The notes below the pieces were generated by a model that was not told where the DNA came from, did not search any database, and saw only the letters and a list, made by a program, of their open reading frames with translations. Below, piece by piece: positions 16,500 through 26,383 of a stretch of DNA of 64,000 bases. The position numbers and the translations under genes were made by a program. Source of the DNA: Pasteurella sp030783905 (GTDB lineage: Bacteria > Pseudomonadota > Gammaproteobacteria > Enterobacterales > Pasteurellaceae); assembly GCA_051122655.1 (NCBI GenBank), contig CP182107.1, positions 1,426,001 through 1,490,000 on the forward strand. Direction: 5' to 3'. The first letter of the stretch is position 1. Every line of letters begins with the position of its first letter.

Positions 16500-19226
16500 A
16501 TGAACGCAATCCGTTTGGTGAATGTAACCCATACTTACCAAAAAACAACCGCACTTGATCAGGTATCCCTCTCCCTTCCCGCAGGGAGTACGGTCGGCTT
16601 AATTGGACCAGATGGGGTAGGCAAATCCACCTTACTTTCTTTGCTTGCGGGTGTCAAAATCCTACAACAAGGACAAATCACGGTATTCGGTCTGAATCCA
16701 GACAAAAAAAATGAACGCGAGTGTTTACTCAAACGCATTGCATTTATGCCACAAGGACTTGGACGTAATCTTTATCCCACTCTTTCGGTCTATGAAAATA
16801 TCGAATTTCACGCCAACTTATTTGGACTCAGTCGTATACAACGTCAACAACGCATCCAACGCTTATTACTCGCCACTGGGCTGACCCCTTTTCAAAAACG
16901 GGTCGCAGGTAATCTGTCTGGTGGCATGAAACAGAAACTGAGTTTATGTTGTGCCTTAATACATAACCCAGATTTGTTAATTTTAGATGAACCCACAACG
17001 GGGGTCGATCCACTTTCACGCCAACAATTTTGGATCTTAGTCAATGCACTTCGTGCGGAAAACCCCGGCATGACGGTCATCGTGGCCACCGCTTATATTG
17101 AAGAAGCTGCACAATTTGAGCATTTAATTGCAATGGACGACGGTAAAGTTCTGATCTGCGCCCCCACACAACGCGTCTTACACACCACGTCATCGGATAA
17201 CCTCGAACAAGCTTACATTAAATTATTACCCGAAACGAAACAAACCCAGTGGCATGCAGAGCAAATACCACCTTTCAGGCCTGATCCCACTCTTCCTTTT
17301 GCCATTGAAGCAGAAGGACTCACCAAAAAGTTTGGTGACTTTACCGCAGTTGACAAAGTTAGTTTCCAAATTCCACAAGGTGAGATTTTCGGTTTCTTAG
17401 GCTCAAATGGTTGTGGCAAAAGTACGACGATGAAAATGCTAACCGGCTTGCTTGATGCAACAGAAGGCACAGCAACCTTGTTAGGAGAACCCATTGATTC
17501 AGGGAAAATGGAAACGCGCCAACAAGTAGGCTATATGTCACAAGCCTTTTCTCTGTATGAAGAACTGACCATTCGCCAAAACTTAATTTTGCATGCCAAA
17601 CTCTATGATCTTGAGGAGGAAAAAGGCCAGCAAGCAGTCTTGCACGCCCTACATCAATTTCAATTAATTGACGTGGCGGAAAAATTACCACGTGATTTAT
17701 CGCTCGGGATTCGTCAGCGCTTACAGCTCGCCGCGGCTTGTTTACACCACCCTAAGGTCTTAATTTTAGATGAACCCACTTCAGGTGTTGACCCTGCCGC
17801 ACGGGATATGTTTTGGCAATATCTAATTCAACTCTCAAGAGAAGAAAAAATCACAATTTTTGTTTCTACCCACTTTATGAATGAAGCGCTTCGTTGCGAC
17901 CGTATTTCATTAATGCATCGTGGCAAAGTACTCGCAGTCGGTACGCCTGAAGCACTTTGCCAACAACGCCAAACCGATAATTTAGAAGAGGCATTTATCG
18001 CGTTCCTCGCGGATTCTGCCGAACCTGATAGCCAACCGACTTCCCTTGACATCACGCATAATGTAGCACCTGTCGCAAACCATCAAGAAAAGAGTAGCCC
18101 ACTCTGGCACTGGATGAGTCCTATTTTAACCTTTGCACGACGTGAGGGAAAAGAGATCTTACGCGATCATATCCGCTTAATTTTCATCATATTGGGACCA
18201 ATCCTTTTACTCTTTTCAGGCAGTTGGGGGCTCTCTTTTGATACGAATACGCTGAAACTGGCTGTACTCGATCAAGATCAAAGTGCAGAAAGTCGCCAAT
18301 TTATTGACGCGTTCAATCAGTCCGCCTACTTTACCGCAATTGAACCCCTCAACGCGCGATCCGATTTAACAACGACTTTAAAAATGGGGCAAGCACGTTT
18401 AGTCATCGAAATTCCCCATCATTTTGGGCGAGATTTAGTGCAACAACGTCAACCCGAGGTAGCCTTTTACATTGATGGGTCAATGCCATTCACTGGGGAA
18501 AATATCGTTTCTTACATACAACAAATATTAATTCAATACCAAAAACAACATTATCAACAACAAGGTTTTGATCTCCCACCGCTTGCGAAGATCGAAGTCC
18601 GTTTTATGTATAACCAAACCTTCCGTAGTGTTAACGCCATTTCGCCAGGGCTCATTATGGTCACGTTGATGCTGATTCCGTCAATGATGACCGCTCTTGC
18701 CGTAGTACGCGAAAAAGAAATGGGATCCATCACCAATCTCTATGGATCGCCCGCAAGTGTTTTACAGTATGTGCTAGGCAAACAACTGCCCTATGTCCTG
18801 CTAGCCTTAGCCAGTTATTTGTTATTGGTCACGATGACCGTTTGGATCATTGGGGTAAACATCACAGGCTCATTCTGGGCAATGACACTAGGCGCATTGT
18901 GCTTAATCTTAGCCGCCACCGCCTTTGGCTTATTAGTATCAGCCTTTGTACAGTCACAGGTTGCCGCGATTTTTGCCACCGCAATCATCAGTATTATTCC
19001 TACCATCAATTTTTCCGGCCTACTCTATCCTCGCTCAACGATTACAGGGTTAGGTTATTGGATGGGCGCACTTTTTCCAACCAGTTGGTATCATTTAATC
19101 AGCTTAGGGGCATTTACTAAAGGTTTGGGGGCAAAGAGTTTTCTCTCTTTATACCTGATTTTATTGCTCTTTTTTGTGGTTTATCTTGGGCTAACTTGCC
19201 TACTTTTGAAAAAACAGGAGAAATAA
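16500..19226 (+). CDS. rbbA: Fused double-ATPase ABC transporter with permease, RbbA/YhiH-like
   Basis: The 908-residue protein joins two ABC ATPase domains and one ABC-2-type membrane domain. Domain 1 has Walker A GPDGVGKST (about residue 36), signature LSGGMKQKL and Walker B LLILDEPTTGVDP. Domain 2 has GSNGCGKST (about 302), the degenerate signature LSLGIRQRL and VLILDEPTSGVDP. After a linker, a membrane domain from about residue 555 to the end has one early span, a large soluble loop and five spans. E. coli RbbA has the same layout and length and is linked to ribosomes in that species; the operon context here points to export. Domain 2's altered signature suggests unequal ATP sites. yhhJ follows one base after the stop. 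Confidence 0.85.
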   Translation: MNAIRLVNVTHTYQKTTALDQVSLSLPAGSTVGLIGPDGVGKSTLLSLLAGVKILQQGQITVFGLNPDKKNERECLLKRIAFMPQGLGRNLYPTLSVYENIEFHANLFGLSRIQRQQRIQRLLLATGLTPFQKRVAGNLSGGMKQKLSLCCALIHNPDLLILDEPTTGVDPLSRQQFWILVNALRAENPGMTVIVATAYIEEAAQFEHLIAMDDGKVLICAPTQRVLHTTSSDNLEQAYIKLLPETKQTQWHAEQIPPFRPDPTLPFAIEAEGLTKKFGDFTAVDKVSFQIPQGEIFGFLGSNGCGKSTTMKMLTGLLDATEGTATLLGEPIDSGKMETRQQVGYMSQAFSLYEELTIRQNLILHAKLYDLEEEKGQQAVLHALHQFQLIDVAEKLPRDLSLGIRQRLQLAAACLHHPKVLILDEPTSGVDPAARDMFWQYLIQLSREEKITIFVSTHFMNEALRCDRISLMHRGKVLAVGTPEALCQQRQTDNLEEAFIAFLADSAEPDSQPTSLDITHNVAPVANHQEKSSPLWHWMSPILTFARREGKEILRDHIRLIFIILGPILLLFSGSWGLSFDTNTLKLAVLDQDQSAESRQFIDAFNQSAYFTAIEPLNARSDLTTTLKMGQARLVIEIPHHFGRDLVQQRQPEVAFYIDGSMPFTGENIVSYIQQILIQYQKQHYQQQGFDLPPLAKIEVRFMYNQTFRSVNAISPGLIMVTLMLIPSMMTALAVVREKEMGSITNLYGSPASVLQYVLGKQLPYVLLALASYLLLVTMTVWIIGVNITGSFWAMTLGALCLILAATAFGLLVSAFVQSQVAAIFATAIISIIPTINFSGLLYPRSTITGLGYWMGALFPTSWYHLISLGAFTKGLGAKSFLSLYLILLLFFVVYLGLTCLLLKKQEK

Positions 19227-19227
19227 C

Positions 19228-20352
19228 ATGAGACGTTGGCTAAAAAATGTTTATTTCTTATGCGGTAAAGAAATACGTAGTTTCTTTAGTGACTACACCT
19301 TGTTGGTACTCGTGATCATTATGTTTACCGTCACGATTTATTCCATTGCGAAAGGCATCACCACAGAGGTGAAAAATGCGACCGTGGCAATCTTAAATGA
19401 GGATCGCAGTCCACTTTCTTATCGTATTCAAGATGCCATGCTCCCACCCCAATTTAAATCAGTGAAAGAAATCCAACGCACAGACATTGATGCTGCCATG
19501 GATCGTGGCGAATTCATCTTCGTGTTAACCATTCCCCCTCATTTCAGCGCGGATGTGTTAGCACATAAACAACCTGAACTGCAATTATTAGTCGATGCGA
19601 CTGCCATGTCGCAAGCGGCTGTTGGTGCAGGCTATTTGCACCAGATTATTCAGCAACAACTCATGGCATACCTTGGTAATACACTTGCAGATAATCTGCT
19701 CATTCAACCTAAAATCAATGTGTTATTTAATCCGAACTTAAAAACCGAGTGGTACATGCCGATCACCCAAATCACCGGTAACTCGACTTTACTGACTTTA
19801 ATTTTAGTTGGTGCTGCGGTGATTCGTGAACGAGAACACGGTACCATTGAACACTTATTAGTGATGCCTGTTAGCGCCAGTGAAATTGTGATGTCAAAAA
19901 TTGTCGCCAATGGCTTAATTATTCTTATCGCAGCCTTCTTATCCTTATATTTCGTTGTGCATAAACTGATTGATGTTCCCATCAATGGCTCAATGAGCTT
20001 ATTCATCGCCACTGAAGCCATTTTTCTGTCCTCCATGGCAGGACTGGGCATTTATTTGGCGACTCGCGCCCCCACTATGCCTCAATTTAGCTTGCTCTGC
20101 ATACCTGTTTATGTGGTGCTCTATCTTCTGTCTGGCAGTTTATCCCCTTTAGAAAATATGCCCATTGCGGTTCAGTATCTCATGCAACTCTCCCCATTGA
20201 CGCAATTCATTTCAATTGGTCAAGATATCCTCTTTCGTGGTGCGGGATTAGCGGTGATTTGGCCGAAAGTACTAATGATAACGCTGATGGGGGCATTTTT
20301 TATTGTAGTGGCGATTTTTCGTTTTAGACACATGCTTGCTCGTCAAAGCTAA
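19228..20352 (+). CDS. yhhJ: ABC-2 type permease, YhhJ-like
   Basis: This is the second membrane subunit of the export system. The 374 residues show an N-terminal span (about 22-42), a large extracytoplasmic loop (about 45-180) and five further spans, with the ABC-2 signature region VIREREHGTIEHLLVMPVSASEI. It pairs with the membrane half of the RbbA-like protein, so the complex would have two ABC-2 domains. The gene begins two bases past the rbbA stop and is followed after 9 bases by the outer-membrane factor. Confidence 0.88.
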   Translation: MRRWLKNVYFLCGKEIRSFFSDYTLLVLVIIMFTVTIYSIAKGITTEVKNATVAILNEDRSPLSYRIQDAMLPPQFKSVKEIQRTDIDAAMDRGEFIFVLTIPPHFSADVLAHKQPELQLLVDATAMSQAAVGAGYLHQIIQQQLMAYLGNTLADNLLIQPKINVLFNPNLKTEWYMPITQITGNSTLLTLILVGAAVIREREHGTIEHLLVMPVSASEIVMSKIVANGLIILIAAFLSLYFVVHKLIDVPINGSMSLFIATEAIFLSSMAGLGIYLATRAPTMPQFSLLCIPVYVVLYLLSGSLSPLENMPIAVQYLMQLSPLTQFISIGQDILFRGAGLAVIWPKVLMITLMGAFFIVVAIFRFRHMLARQS

Positions 20353-20361
20353 GGATATATT

Positions 20362-21765
20362 ATGCAAAAAACCGTGATGACTTTTTTTCTCAGTAGCCTG
20401 TTACTGGGATGCCAGCATACCGCAGTGGAGTTACAATCAAAGATCACGTTACCCGAGAATTATCAACACGTGGGGTTAGCAAAAGGGACGTCAATCGTCC
20501 AAAATTGGTGGGAAAGTTGGCAAGATCCACAACTCCGCCGTTTAATCCAACAAGGGCTAGCTCAAAACCACAGTATTGCGATTGCAAAAAGTAAAATACA
20601 GGAAGCACAAGCAATTGCAAAAATCGCACAATCCACACGTTTTCCCACCATTGCCGCCCTTGCCAATACAGGTAAATCACATCTCGATATCGAACAACTG
20701 GATATTACCCCAAGTGCTGTGTTAGGCGGAATACGTGTCGCATGGGAACCGGATATTTTTGGTCAAAAAAGTAGTGAGGCGGATGCTGCACAAGCTGCAG
20801 TATTGGGTGCACAGCAACAATTTTATGGTGCACAAATGCTAGTCGCGAGTGAAATAGCCCATTACTACTTGCAAGCACTACATAGCAAAAAGCAACAAAT
20901 GCTACTGCAACGTACCCAAACGGCACTCAAAACGTTACAACACTATATTGAAGAGCGCTTTAATGCCGGGCAAGTCAGTGCTTATGAACGCAATGAAATC
21001 CGCATCAAACGCCAATCGCTTGCTGCAAAACAGGCAATATTAGCTGCGCAATTTACAGCAGCCGAAAATGCTATTGCAGTACTGATTGGTGATACGCCAC
21101 AACAGGTTAAGTTGGATGTGGGAGAAATGCAAAAAAGGGATATCCTCACTCACTTACCTTCCCCCCCGAGCGGTATACAGCCAAGTGATTTACTGAATCA
21201 ACGCCCTGATATTCAAGCCCAAAGTGCTAATGTGAAAGCACAAGCAGCCAAACTAGCCAGCGCCAAAGCAGATTTATTGCCTCGTTTTACACTCAATTTT
21301 CTCTGGCAAACTGGACAAATTAAATTAGATGCTGACTTACCGACATTACAGGCTTGGCAGCATTTTATCAGTGCAGGAATCCAATTACCGATTTTCACTG
21401 CCGGACGAATCCAAGCCAATATTCAAGCCGCCGATCAACGCTTACAGCAAGCCTTATTACACTATGATCGCACCTTATTACAGGCTTTGGCGGAAGTCGA
21501 AACGCACTACCAACAGCAATTTTCGCTTACCCAACAAGCTCGCTTATTAAAACAAGCCAGTATGACTCAACAACGCCAAGTCAGGGACACGCAAAAACTA
21601 TTTCAATATGGTGACTATACCTTCGATCGCGTACTACAAGCACGCCTTGATGCCTTGGACTTAGAAGAAAAACGACTCGAAAACCAATTGGCTTGTGCGA
21701 TGAATTTAGTCTTACTGTATAAAGCTATCGGATTAGGTTGGCAGTCCGAAACAGACACTCACTGA
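20362..21765 (+). CDS. TolC/NodT-family outer-membrane efflux lipoprotein
   Basis: This is the outer-membrane channel of the four-gene export system. The 467-residue precursor has a lipoprotein signal with lipobox LLLGC, so Cys17 would be acylated. The mature part has two repeats of long helices and short strands typical of outer-membrane factors, with NWWESWQDPQLRRLIQQGL early and the second repeat from about residue 270 (DLLNQRPDIQAQSANVKAQAAKLASAKADLLP). Its presence makes the operon self-sufficient, unlike the E. coli yhiI-rbbA-yhhJ cluster, which lacks a channel gene. A strong terminator follows. Confidence 0.9.
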   Translation: MQKTVMTFFLSSLLLGCQHTAVELQSKITLPENYQHVGLAKGTSIVQNWWESWQDPQLRRLIQQGLAQNHSIAIAKSKIQEAQAIAKIAQSTRFPTIAALANTGKSHLDIEQLDITPSAVLGGIRVAWEPDIFGQKSSEADAAQAAVLGAQQQFYGAQMLVASEIAHYYLQALHSKKQQMLLQRTQTALKTLQHYIEERFNAGQVSAYERNEIRIKRQSLAAKQAILAAQFTAAENAIAVLIGDTPQQVKLDVGEMQKRDILTHLPSPPSGIQPSDLLNQRPDIQAQSANVKAQAAKLASAKADLLPRFTLNFLWQTGQIKLDADLPTLQAWQHFISAGIQLPIFTAGRIQANIQAADQRLQQALLHYDRTLLQALAEVETHYQQQFSLTQQARLLKQASMTQQRQVRDTQKLFQYGDYTFDRVLQARLDALDLEEKRLENQLACAMNLVLLYKAIGLGWQSETDTH

Positions 21766-21798
21766 TAGTGGGTTGCTTTAATGTGAAGCAAACAAAAA

Positions 21799-21829
21799 AG
21801 CCTAGCAAATTTGCTAGGCTTTAATTTTT
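21799..21829. terminator. Bidirectional terminator between the export operon and ppiD
   Basis: A perfect 12-bp palindromic stem (AAGCCTAGCAAA and its complement, 21799-21822) has A-runs before it and TTAATTTTT after it. It can stop transcripts from both converging genes. Confidence 0.85.
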
Positions 21830-21834
21830 GCTCT

Positions 21835-23715
21835 TTATTGTTCTTCATTTTGCTGGAAGAACTTGTCATTTACTTCAATTTTCGCTTTCGCACGTAAGGC
21901 TTGTAATAAGGTATTTTGTAAGGCAACTTGACGAGCCTGCGCGAGCTGTTTGGTGAATAATTCACTTTCTGCTGCGCTTAAGGCGCCTTGTTCAACCTGC
22001 TTTAATTCTACCAATACCACCTCACCATTGCTTGCTTTGGCGGCCACATAAGACGGTTTATTGTCCGTTAATGACATCGCAAAAATCACGTTATTTAATG
22101 CGGCATCACGGTTTTCCGCAAAGACCCATTTTTCTTCCGCACCAAACTGAATCCCTTCTGGTAAGCTAGCGGTTGGGTTGTCATTCAAGCGTTGTGCGCT
22201 TTGCTTCGCCTCGGCCAATACAATGTCTTCTGCTTTTTGACGTTTTAAGTAGTTGATAATATCAGCTTTTGCTTCAGCTAAACTTCTCGTGCCTTCTGGT
22301 TTATGTTCGATTACACGAACCAATACTGCATGCTGTTCGCCTACATTCATTGGCTCAGAATTCACACCACCCTGTGAAATATCAGAATGAAAAATCGCTG
22401 AGATCACATTCGGATAATTCAATTCTGCTGGCACATCATTCGCCGAGAAAAAGTCTGTTTCTTGAATGCTCAGTCCTGCTACTTCAGCGGCTTTTTCTAA
22501 TCCTTCTGGATGCTCAAACGCTTTTTCGGCAAGCTGTTTCTCAATCGAGAAATACTGATTATTGACTACGTTTTGACGAATTTGATCCGCAATCTGCGTT
22601 TTCACGACCTCTAATGGTAAGGTTGAAGGTGCTTTACGCTCTGTGACCAAAATAATATGGTATTGATTATCCACTTTCACAGGCTGACTAAACTGACCGA
22701 CTTGAAGAGCATTGGCGGCATCTTCAAAGGCTTTCGGGAACGTACCCGCACTTGTCCAACTCAGATCCCCACCATTTTCAGCCGAAATTTTATCTACTGA
22801 ACGCGCACTGGCTAACCCTGCAAAGTTCGCGCCATCTTGTAACGCTTTATAGACCTCTTTCGCTTCTTCTTCTGTTGCCACTTGAATATGGGATAAGCGT
22901 TGCTGACCTTGAGAAACATACAGCGCTTTATTGTCTTGGTAATATTGTGCAATTTCCACATCAGACACTTTAATATGTTTTTCGACATCTGCACGGGTTA
23001 ATGTCAAGTATTGCACTTTGGCTAATTCTGGTACTAAAAACGCCCCTTTATTCGCCTCGTAATAGGCACTCACCTCTTCATCAGTAATGGTTTGCTTGTC
23101 CATCACCTGATCGATTGCAAATGGCGCTAAACGTACTGTTCTCGCTTGAAAGAATAATTCCGTTAATTGTGCTTGTTGTGCCGGCACAATAAATTCACTT
23201 TCGGCTAACCCCGTTTGTAACTGTTCTAAGCGTAGCGCCTCACGCACGATATTCGCATACGCATCTGGCGTTAAGCCATTTAATTGCAACATACGCTGAT
23301 AAAGCGCATTATCAAATTTGCCGTCTTGTTGAAAAAATTGGCTGGTCACAATTTCTTGTTTGACTCGCTCATCACTGATCCCAATTTTTAACTCATCGGC
23401 ATACTGACGTAATAATGCTTGGTTAATTAAATTATTTAATACACTTTGTCTTAACCCTGCCACGAACTCAGGCGAGCCTGATAATGCAGCAAATTGTGCA
23501 CCAAGTTGCTGTCTTAAACGCTCTGATTCTGATTCATAACGTTGATAAAAGGTTTGTTGTGAAATCTCTTCACCATTTACTTTCACCGCAGACGTATCTA
23601 CCCGCGTAAAAACGTAACCTGTAATCCCGCTTAGCACAAAAGCCACAGCAATCAAACCTAACAGAAATTTGGAGACCCAACTGCTTGTCATGCTGTGAAG
23701 TTTTTCAATTAACAT
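21835..23715 (-). CDS. ppiD: Periplasmic folding factor PpiD (parvulin-type, membrane-anchored)
   Basis: PpiD is an inner-membrane-anchored chaperone near the Sec translocon that helps newly exported proteins fold. The 626-residue protein has an N-terminal span (about 15-34), a SurA-like N-terminal chaperone region with GEEISQQTFYQRYESE, a parvulin domain around residues 265-360 (RLSHIQVATEEEA ... NGGDLSWTSAGTFPKAFEDAA) and a large C-terminal helical part. Length is normal. It lies after lon in the same direction, separated by 130 bases. Confidence 0.95.
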   Translation of the reverse strand: MLIEKLHSMTSSWVSKFLLGLIAVAFVLSGITGYVFTRVDTSAVKVNGEEISQQTFYQRYESESERLRQQLGAQFAALSGSPEFVAGLRQSVLNNLINQALLRQYADELKIGISDERVKQEIVTSQFFQQDGKFDNALYQRMLQLNGLTPDAYANIVREALRLEQLQTGLAESEFIVPAQQAQLTELFFQARTVRLAPFAIDQVMDKQTITDEEVSAYYEANKGAFLVPELAKVQYLTLTRADVEKHIKVSDVEIAQYYQDNKALYVSQGQQRLSHIQVATEEEAKEVYKALQDGANFAGLASARSVDKISAENGGDLSWTSAGTFPKAFEDAANALQVGQFSQPVKVDNQYHIILVTERKAPSTLPLEVVKTQIADQIRQNVVNNQYFSIEKQLAEKAFEHPEGLEKAAEVAGLSIQETDFFSANDVPAELNYPNVISAIFHSDISQGGVNSEPMNVGEQHAVLVRVIEHKPEGTRSLAEAKADIINYLKRQKAEDIVLAEAKQSAQRLNDNPTASLPEGIQFGAEEKWVFAENRDAALNNVIFAMSLTDNKPSYVAAKASNGEVVLVELKQVEQGALSAAESELFTKQLAQARQVALQNTLLQALRAKAKIEVNDKFFQQNEEQ

Positions 23716-23845
23716 TGTTATTATCCTATACGTATTTAAATCAACCGAAGATGTGTACGATTATAATCAAAAGTCCTGATTTTCGCACTGGCAAAATAAA
23801 ATAAGCCAAATCATAACAATTTGGCTTTATTTATAAAAGTATTAA

Positions 23846-26260
23846 TTAATTGACCGCACTTTTCCGTGAAGGCGCGCGTCCCTTACGGGTTGTTTTTGCT
23901 GCACTCACTGGTGTCAATTTCATAAACTCAACCCCAGTTGGCGCATTCTCTAACGCAATGGTCAATACTTCATCAATGCTTTCTACCGCATGAATGGTTA
24001 AATTATTTTTTGCGTTATCAGGAATTTCTTCCAAATCTTTCACGTTTTCTTTTGGAATAATCACCGTTTTAATCCCACCACGGTGTGCTGCGAGCAGTTT
24101 TTCTTTCAAACCACCAATTGGCAAGACTTTACCACGTAAGGTAATTTCACCGGTCATCGCCACATCTGCTTTAACCGGGTTACCTGTCAAGCAAGACACT
24201 AAGGCGGTACACATTGCAATCCCCGCACTTGGACCATCTTTCGGGGTTGCGCCTTCTGGCACGTGAATATGAATATCCCGTTTTTCATGGAAGTCAGAGG
24301 CAATGCCTAACTTCTCTGCGCGAGCGCGCACGACAGTCATGGCTGCTTGGATCGATTCTTTCATCACATCGCCCAAGGAACCGGTATAGGTCAATTTACC
24401 TTTACCCAAGACTGACGCCGTTTCAATGGTCAGTAAATCGCCACCTACTTCGGTCCAGGCTAAACCGGTGACTTCGCCGACACGGTTTTGCGTGTCAGCA
24501 CGACCGAATTCAAAGCGTTTCACCCCTAAGTAATCGTGTAAATTGTCTGCATTGACTTTCAACGCGTTGACTTTTTTATCGAGTAATAAGTTTTTCACTG
24601 CTTTACGACAAATCTTTGAAATTTCCCGTTCCAAACTACGCACCCCCGCTTCACGGGTGTAATAACGGATAATATCTAAGATCGCGCTCTCTTCAATGGT
24701 TAACTCACCCGCTTTTAAGCCGTTACGTTCCATCTGTTTTGCAATCAAATGGCGAGTCGCTATATTGAGTTTCTCATCTTCGGTATAACCGGAAAGACGA
24801 ATCACTTCCATACGATCCAACAAGGGTGCAGGAATGCGCATAGAGTTCGACGTCGCCACAAACATCACATCGGACAAATCATAATCGACTTCTAAGTAAT
24901 GGTCGTTAAATGAGGTATTTTGCTCTGGATCTAGCACTTCTAATAATGCTGATGCTGGATCACCACGCATATCGGAGCTCATCTTATCGATTTCATCAAG
25001 CAAGAATAACGGGTTTTTTACACCCACTTTTGCCATTTTCTGAATCAATTTACCTGGTAATGCCCCAATGTACGTTTTGCGATGCCCACGAATTTCGGCC
25101 TCATCACGTACACCACCCAATGCCATACGCACATATTGACGACCCGTCGCTTGCGCGATGGATTGACCCAATGAGGTTTTACCTACCCCTGGCGGTCCCA
25201 CTAAGCACAAAATAGGCCCTTTAATTTGATTGAGACGAGTTTGTACCGCTAAATATTCTAAAATACGCTCTTTCACTCGCTCTAAACCATAATGATCAGC
25301 ATCTAACACTTGTTGTGCTTTAGCAAGATCCTTTTTCACTTTGCTACGTTTGTACCAAGGTACTTGAATCATCCAATCAATATAGCTACGCACCACTGTC
25401 GCTTCAGCTGACATAGGTGACATCATTTTTAATTTTTGCAATTCCGCTTCGACTTTACTTTTTGCCTCAGCTGGCATTTTCGCTTCTTCAATTTTTTGGC
25501 GAAGTTGTTCAATTTCATCTGCGCTATCCCCTTCGCCTAGCTCTTTTTGAATAGCTTTAATTTGCTCATTTAAGTAGTAATCGCGCTGTGTTTTTTCCAT
25601 TTGTTCTTTAACACGACCACGAATACGTTTCTCAATTTGCAATAAGTCCGTTTCGGATTCCATCAAACCAAGCAAATATTCAAAACGCTCAACGACTTTT
25701 GCAATTTCTAATACTTTTTGTTTGTGTTTCACCGCGACAGGCATATGTGCTGCCAAGGTATCACTTAAACGATCAAATTCTTCAATCCGCTCAAGAGCCG
25801 TATGCACATCAGGTTGCACTTTCTTATTGAGTTTCGCATATTTTTCAAATTCTGCGAGTGTGGCTTTTTTAACCACTTCCAGTTCTTTTTCATCACCAAA
25901 TTCAGTGTCAATTAAGTGAATTTGTGCAGCGAAATACTCGCCATTATCCTCTAACTGCTCAATATTGGCACGCTGCTGCCCTTCGACGAGCACTTTCACT
26001 GTGCCGTCAGGCAATTTTAATAATTGAATAATATTAGCGACCGTACCAACTCGATACACATCCTCTACCGTTGGCTCTTCTAAATCAGCTTGTTTTTGAG
26101 ACACTAATAATAGCTGCTTCCCAGTTTCCATTGCTTCGTCAAGGCTACGAATTGACTTCGGTCTGCCCACAAATAATGGCATCACCATATAAGGAAATAC
26201 GACGACGTCACGCAATGGTAATACTGGAATGGTCTGTTGCTGTGTTTTTTTTGCGCTCAT
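23846..26260 (-). CDS. lon: ATP-dependent protease Lon
   Basis: Lon unfolds and degrades damaged and some regulatory proteins in the cytosol as a hexamer. The 804-residue protein has an N-terminal substrate-binding domain (about 10-200), a coiled-coil segment, an AAA+ module with Walker A GPPGVGKTS near residue 355 and Walker B LFLLDEIDKM, and a C-terminal serine-lysine protease domain with PKDGPSAGIAM (Ser near 678) and, about 43 residues later, the lysine in LRGKVLPIGGLKEK. A heat-shock-like promoter lies upstream. Confidence 0.98.
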   Translation of the reverse strand: MSAKKTQQQTIPVLPLRDVVVFPYMVMPLFVGRPKSIRSLDEAMETGKQLLLVSQKQADLEEPTVEDVYRVGTVANIIQLLKLPDGTVKVLVEGQQRANIEQLEDNGEYFAAQIHLIDTEFGDEKELEVVKKATLAEFEKYAKLNKKVQPDVHTALERIEEFDRLSDTLAAHMPVAVKHKQKVLEIAKVVERFEYLLGLMESETDLLQIEKRIRGRVKEQMEKTQRDYYLNEQIKAIQKELGEGDSADEIEQLRQKIEEAKMPAEAKSKVEAELQKLKMMSPMSAEATVVRSYIDWMIQVPWYKRSKVKKDLAKAQQVLDADHYGLERVKERILEYLAVQTRLNQIKGPILCLVGPPGVGKTSLGQSIAQATGRQYVRMALGGVRDEAEIRGHRKTYIGALPGKLIQKMAKVGVKNPLFLLDEIDKMSSDMRGDPASALLEVLDPEQNTSFNDHYLEVDYDLSDVMFVATSNSMRIPAPLLDRMEVIRLSGYTEDEKLNIATRHLIAKQMERNGLKAGELTIEESAILDIIRYYTREAGVRSLEREISKICRKAVKNLLLDKKVNALKVNADNLHDYLGVKRFEFGRADTQNRVGEVTGLAWTEVGGDLLTIETASVLGKGKLTYTGSLGDVMKESIQAAMTVVRARAEKLGIASDFHEKRDIHIHVPEGATPKDGPSAGIAMCTALVSCLTGNPVKADVAMTGEITLRGKVLPIGGLKEKLLAAHRGGIKTVIIPKENVKDLEEIPDNAKNNLTIHAVESIDEVLTIALENAPTGVEFMKLTPVSAAKTTRKGRAPSRKSAVN

Positions 26261-26300
26261 TCCGTTCTCTCTTAGTTAAAAATTAGGCTACTTCGCTCAA

Positions 26301-26328
26301 ATATGAGGGTAAATCATCATAAATCAAG
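26301..26328 (-). promoter_or_regulatory. Sigma-32-like (heat-shock) promoter of lon
   Basis: On the minus strand CTTGATT (plus 26322-26328) and CCCTCATAT (plus 26301-26309) are 12 bases apart. They closely match the sigma-32 consensus CTTGAAA and CCCCATNT. They lie 41 bases upstream of the lon start codon. Heat-shock control of lon is well established in E. coli; here it is inferred from the match. Confidence 0.55.
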
Positions 26329-26341
26329 CTTGAGGGCAAAA

Positions 26342-26365
26342 AAGTGCGGTAAAAAAACCGCACTT
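26342..26365 (-). terminator. Paired uptake-signal terminator after clpX
   Basis: AAGTGCGGT (26342-26350) and ACCGCACTT (26357-26365) form a 9-bp stem with a 6-base loop, followed on the minus strand by a T-run. It lies 19 bases after the clpX stop and upstream of the lon promoter, so the two genes are separate units. Confidence 0.75.
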
Positions 26366-26383
26366 TCATATGATAGGTATAAA

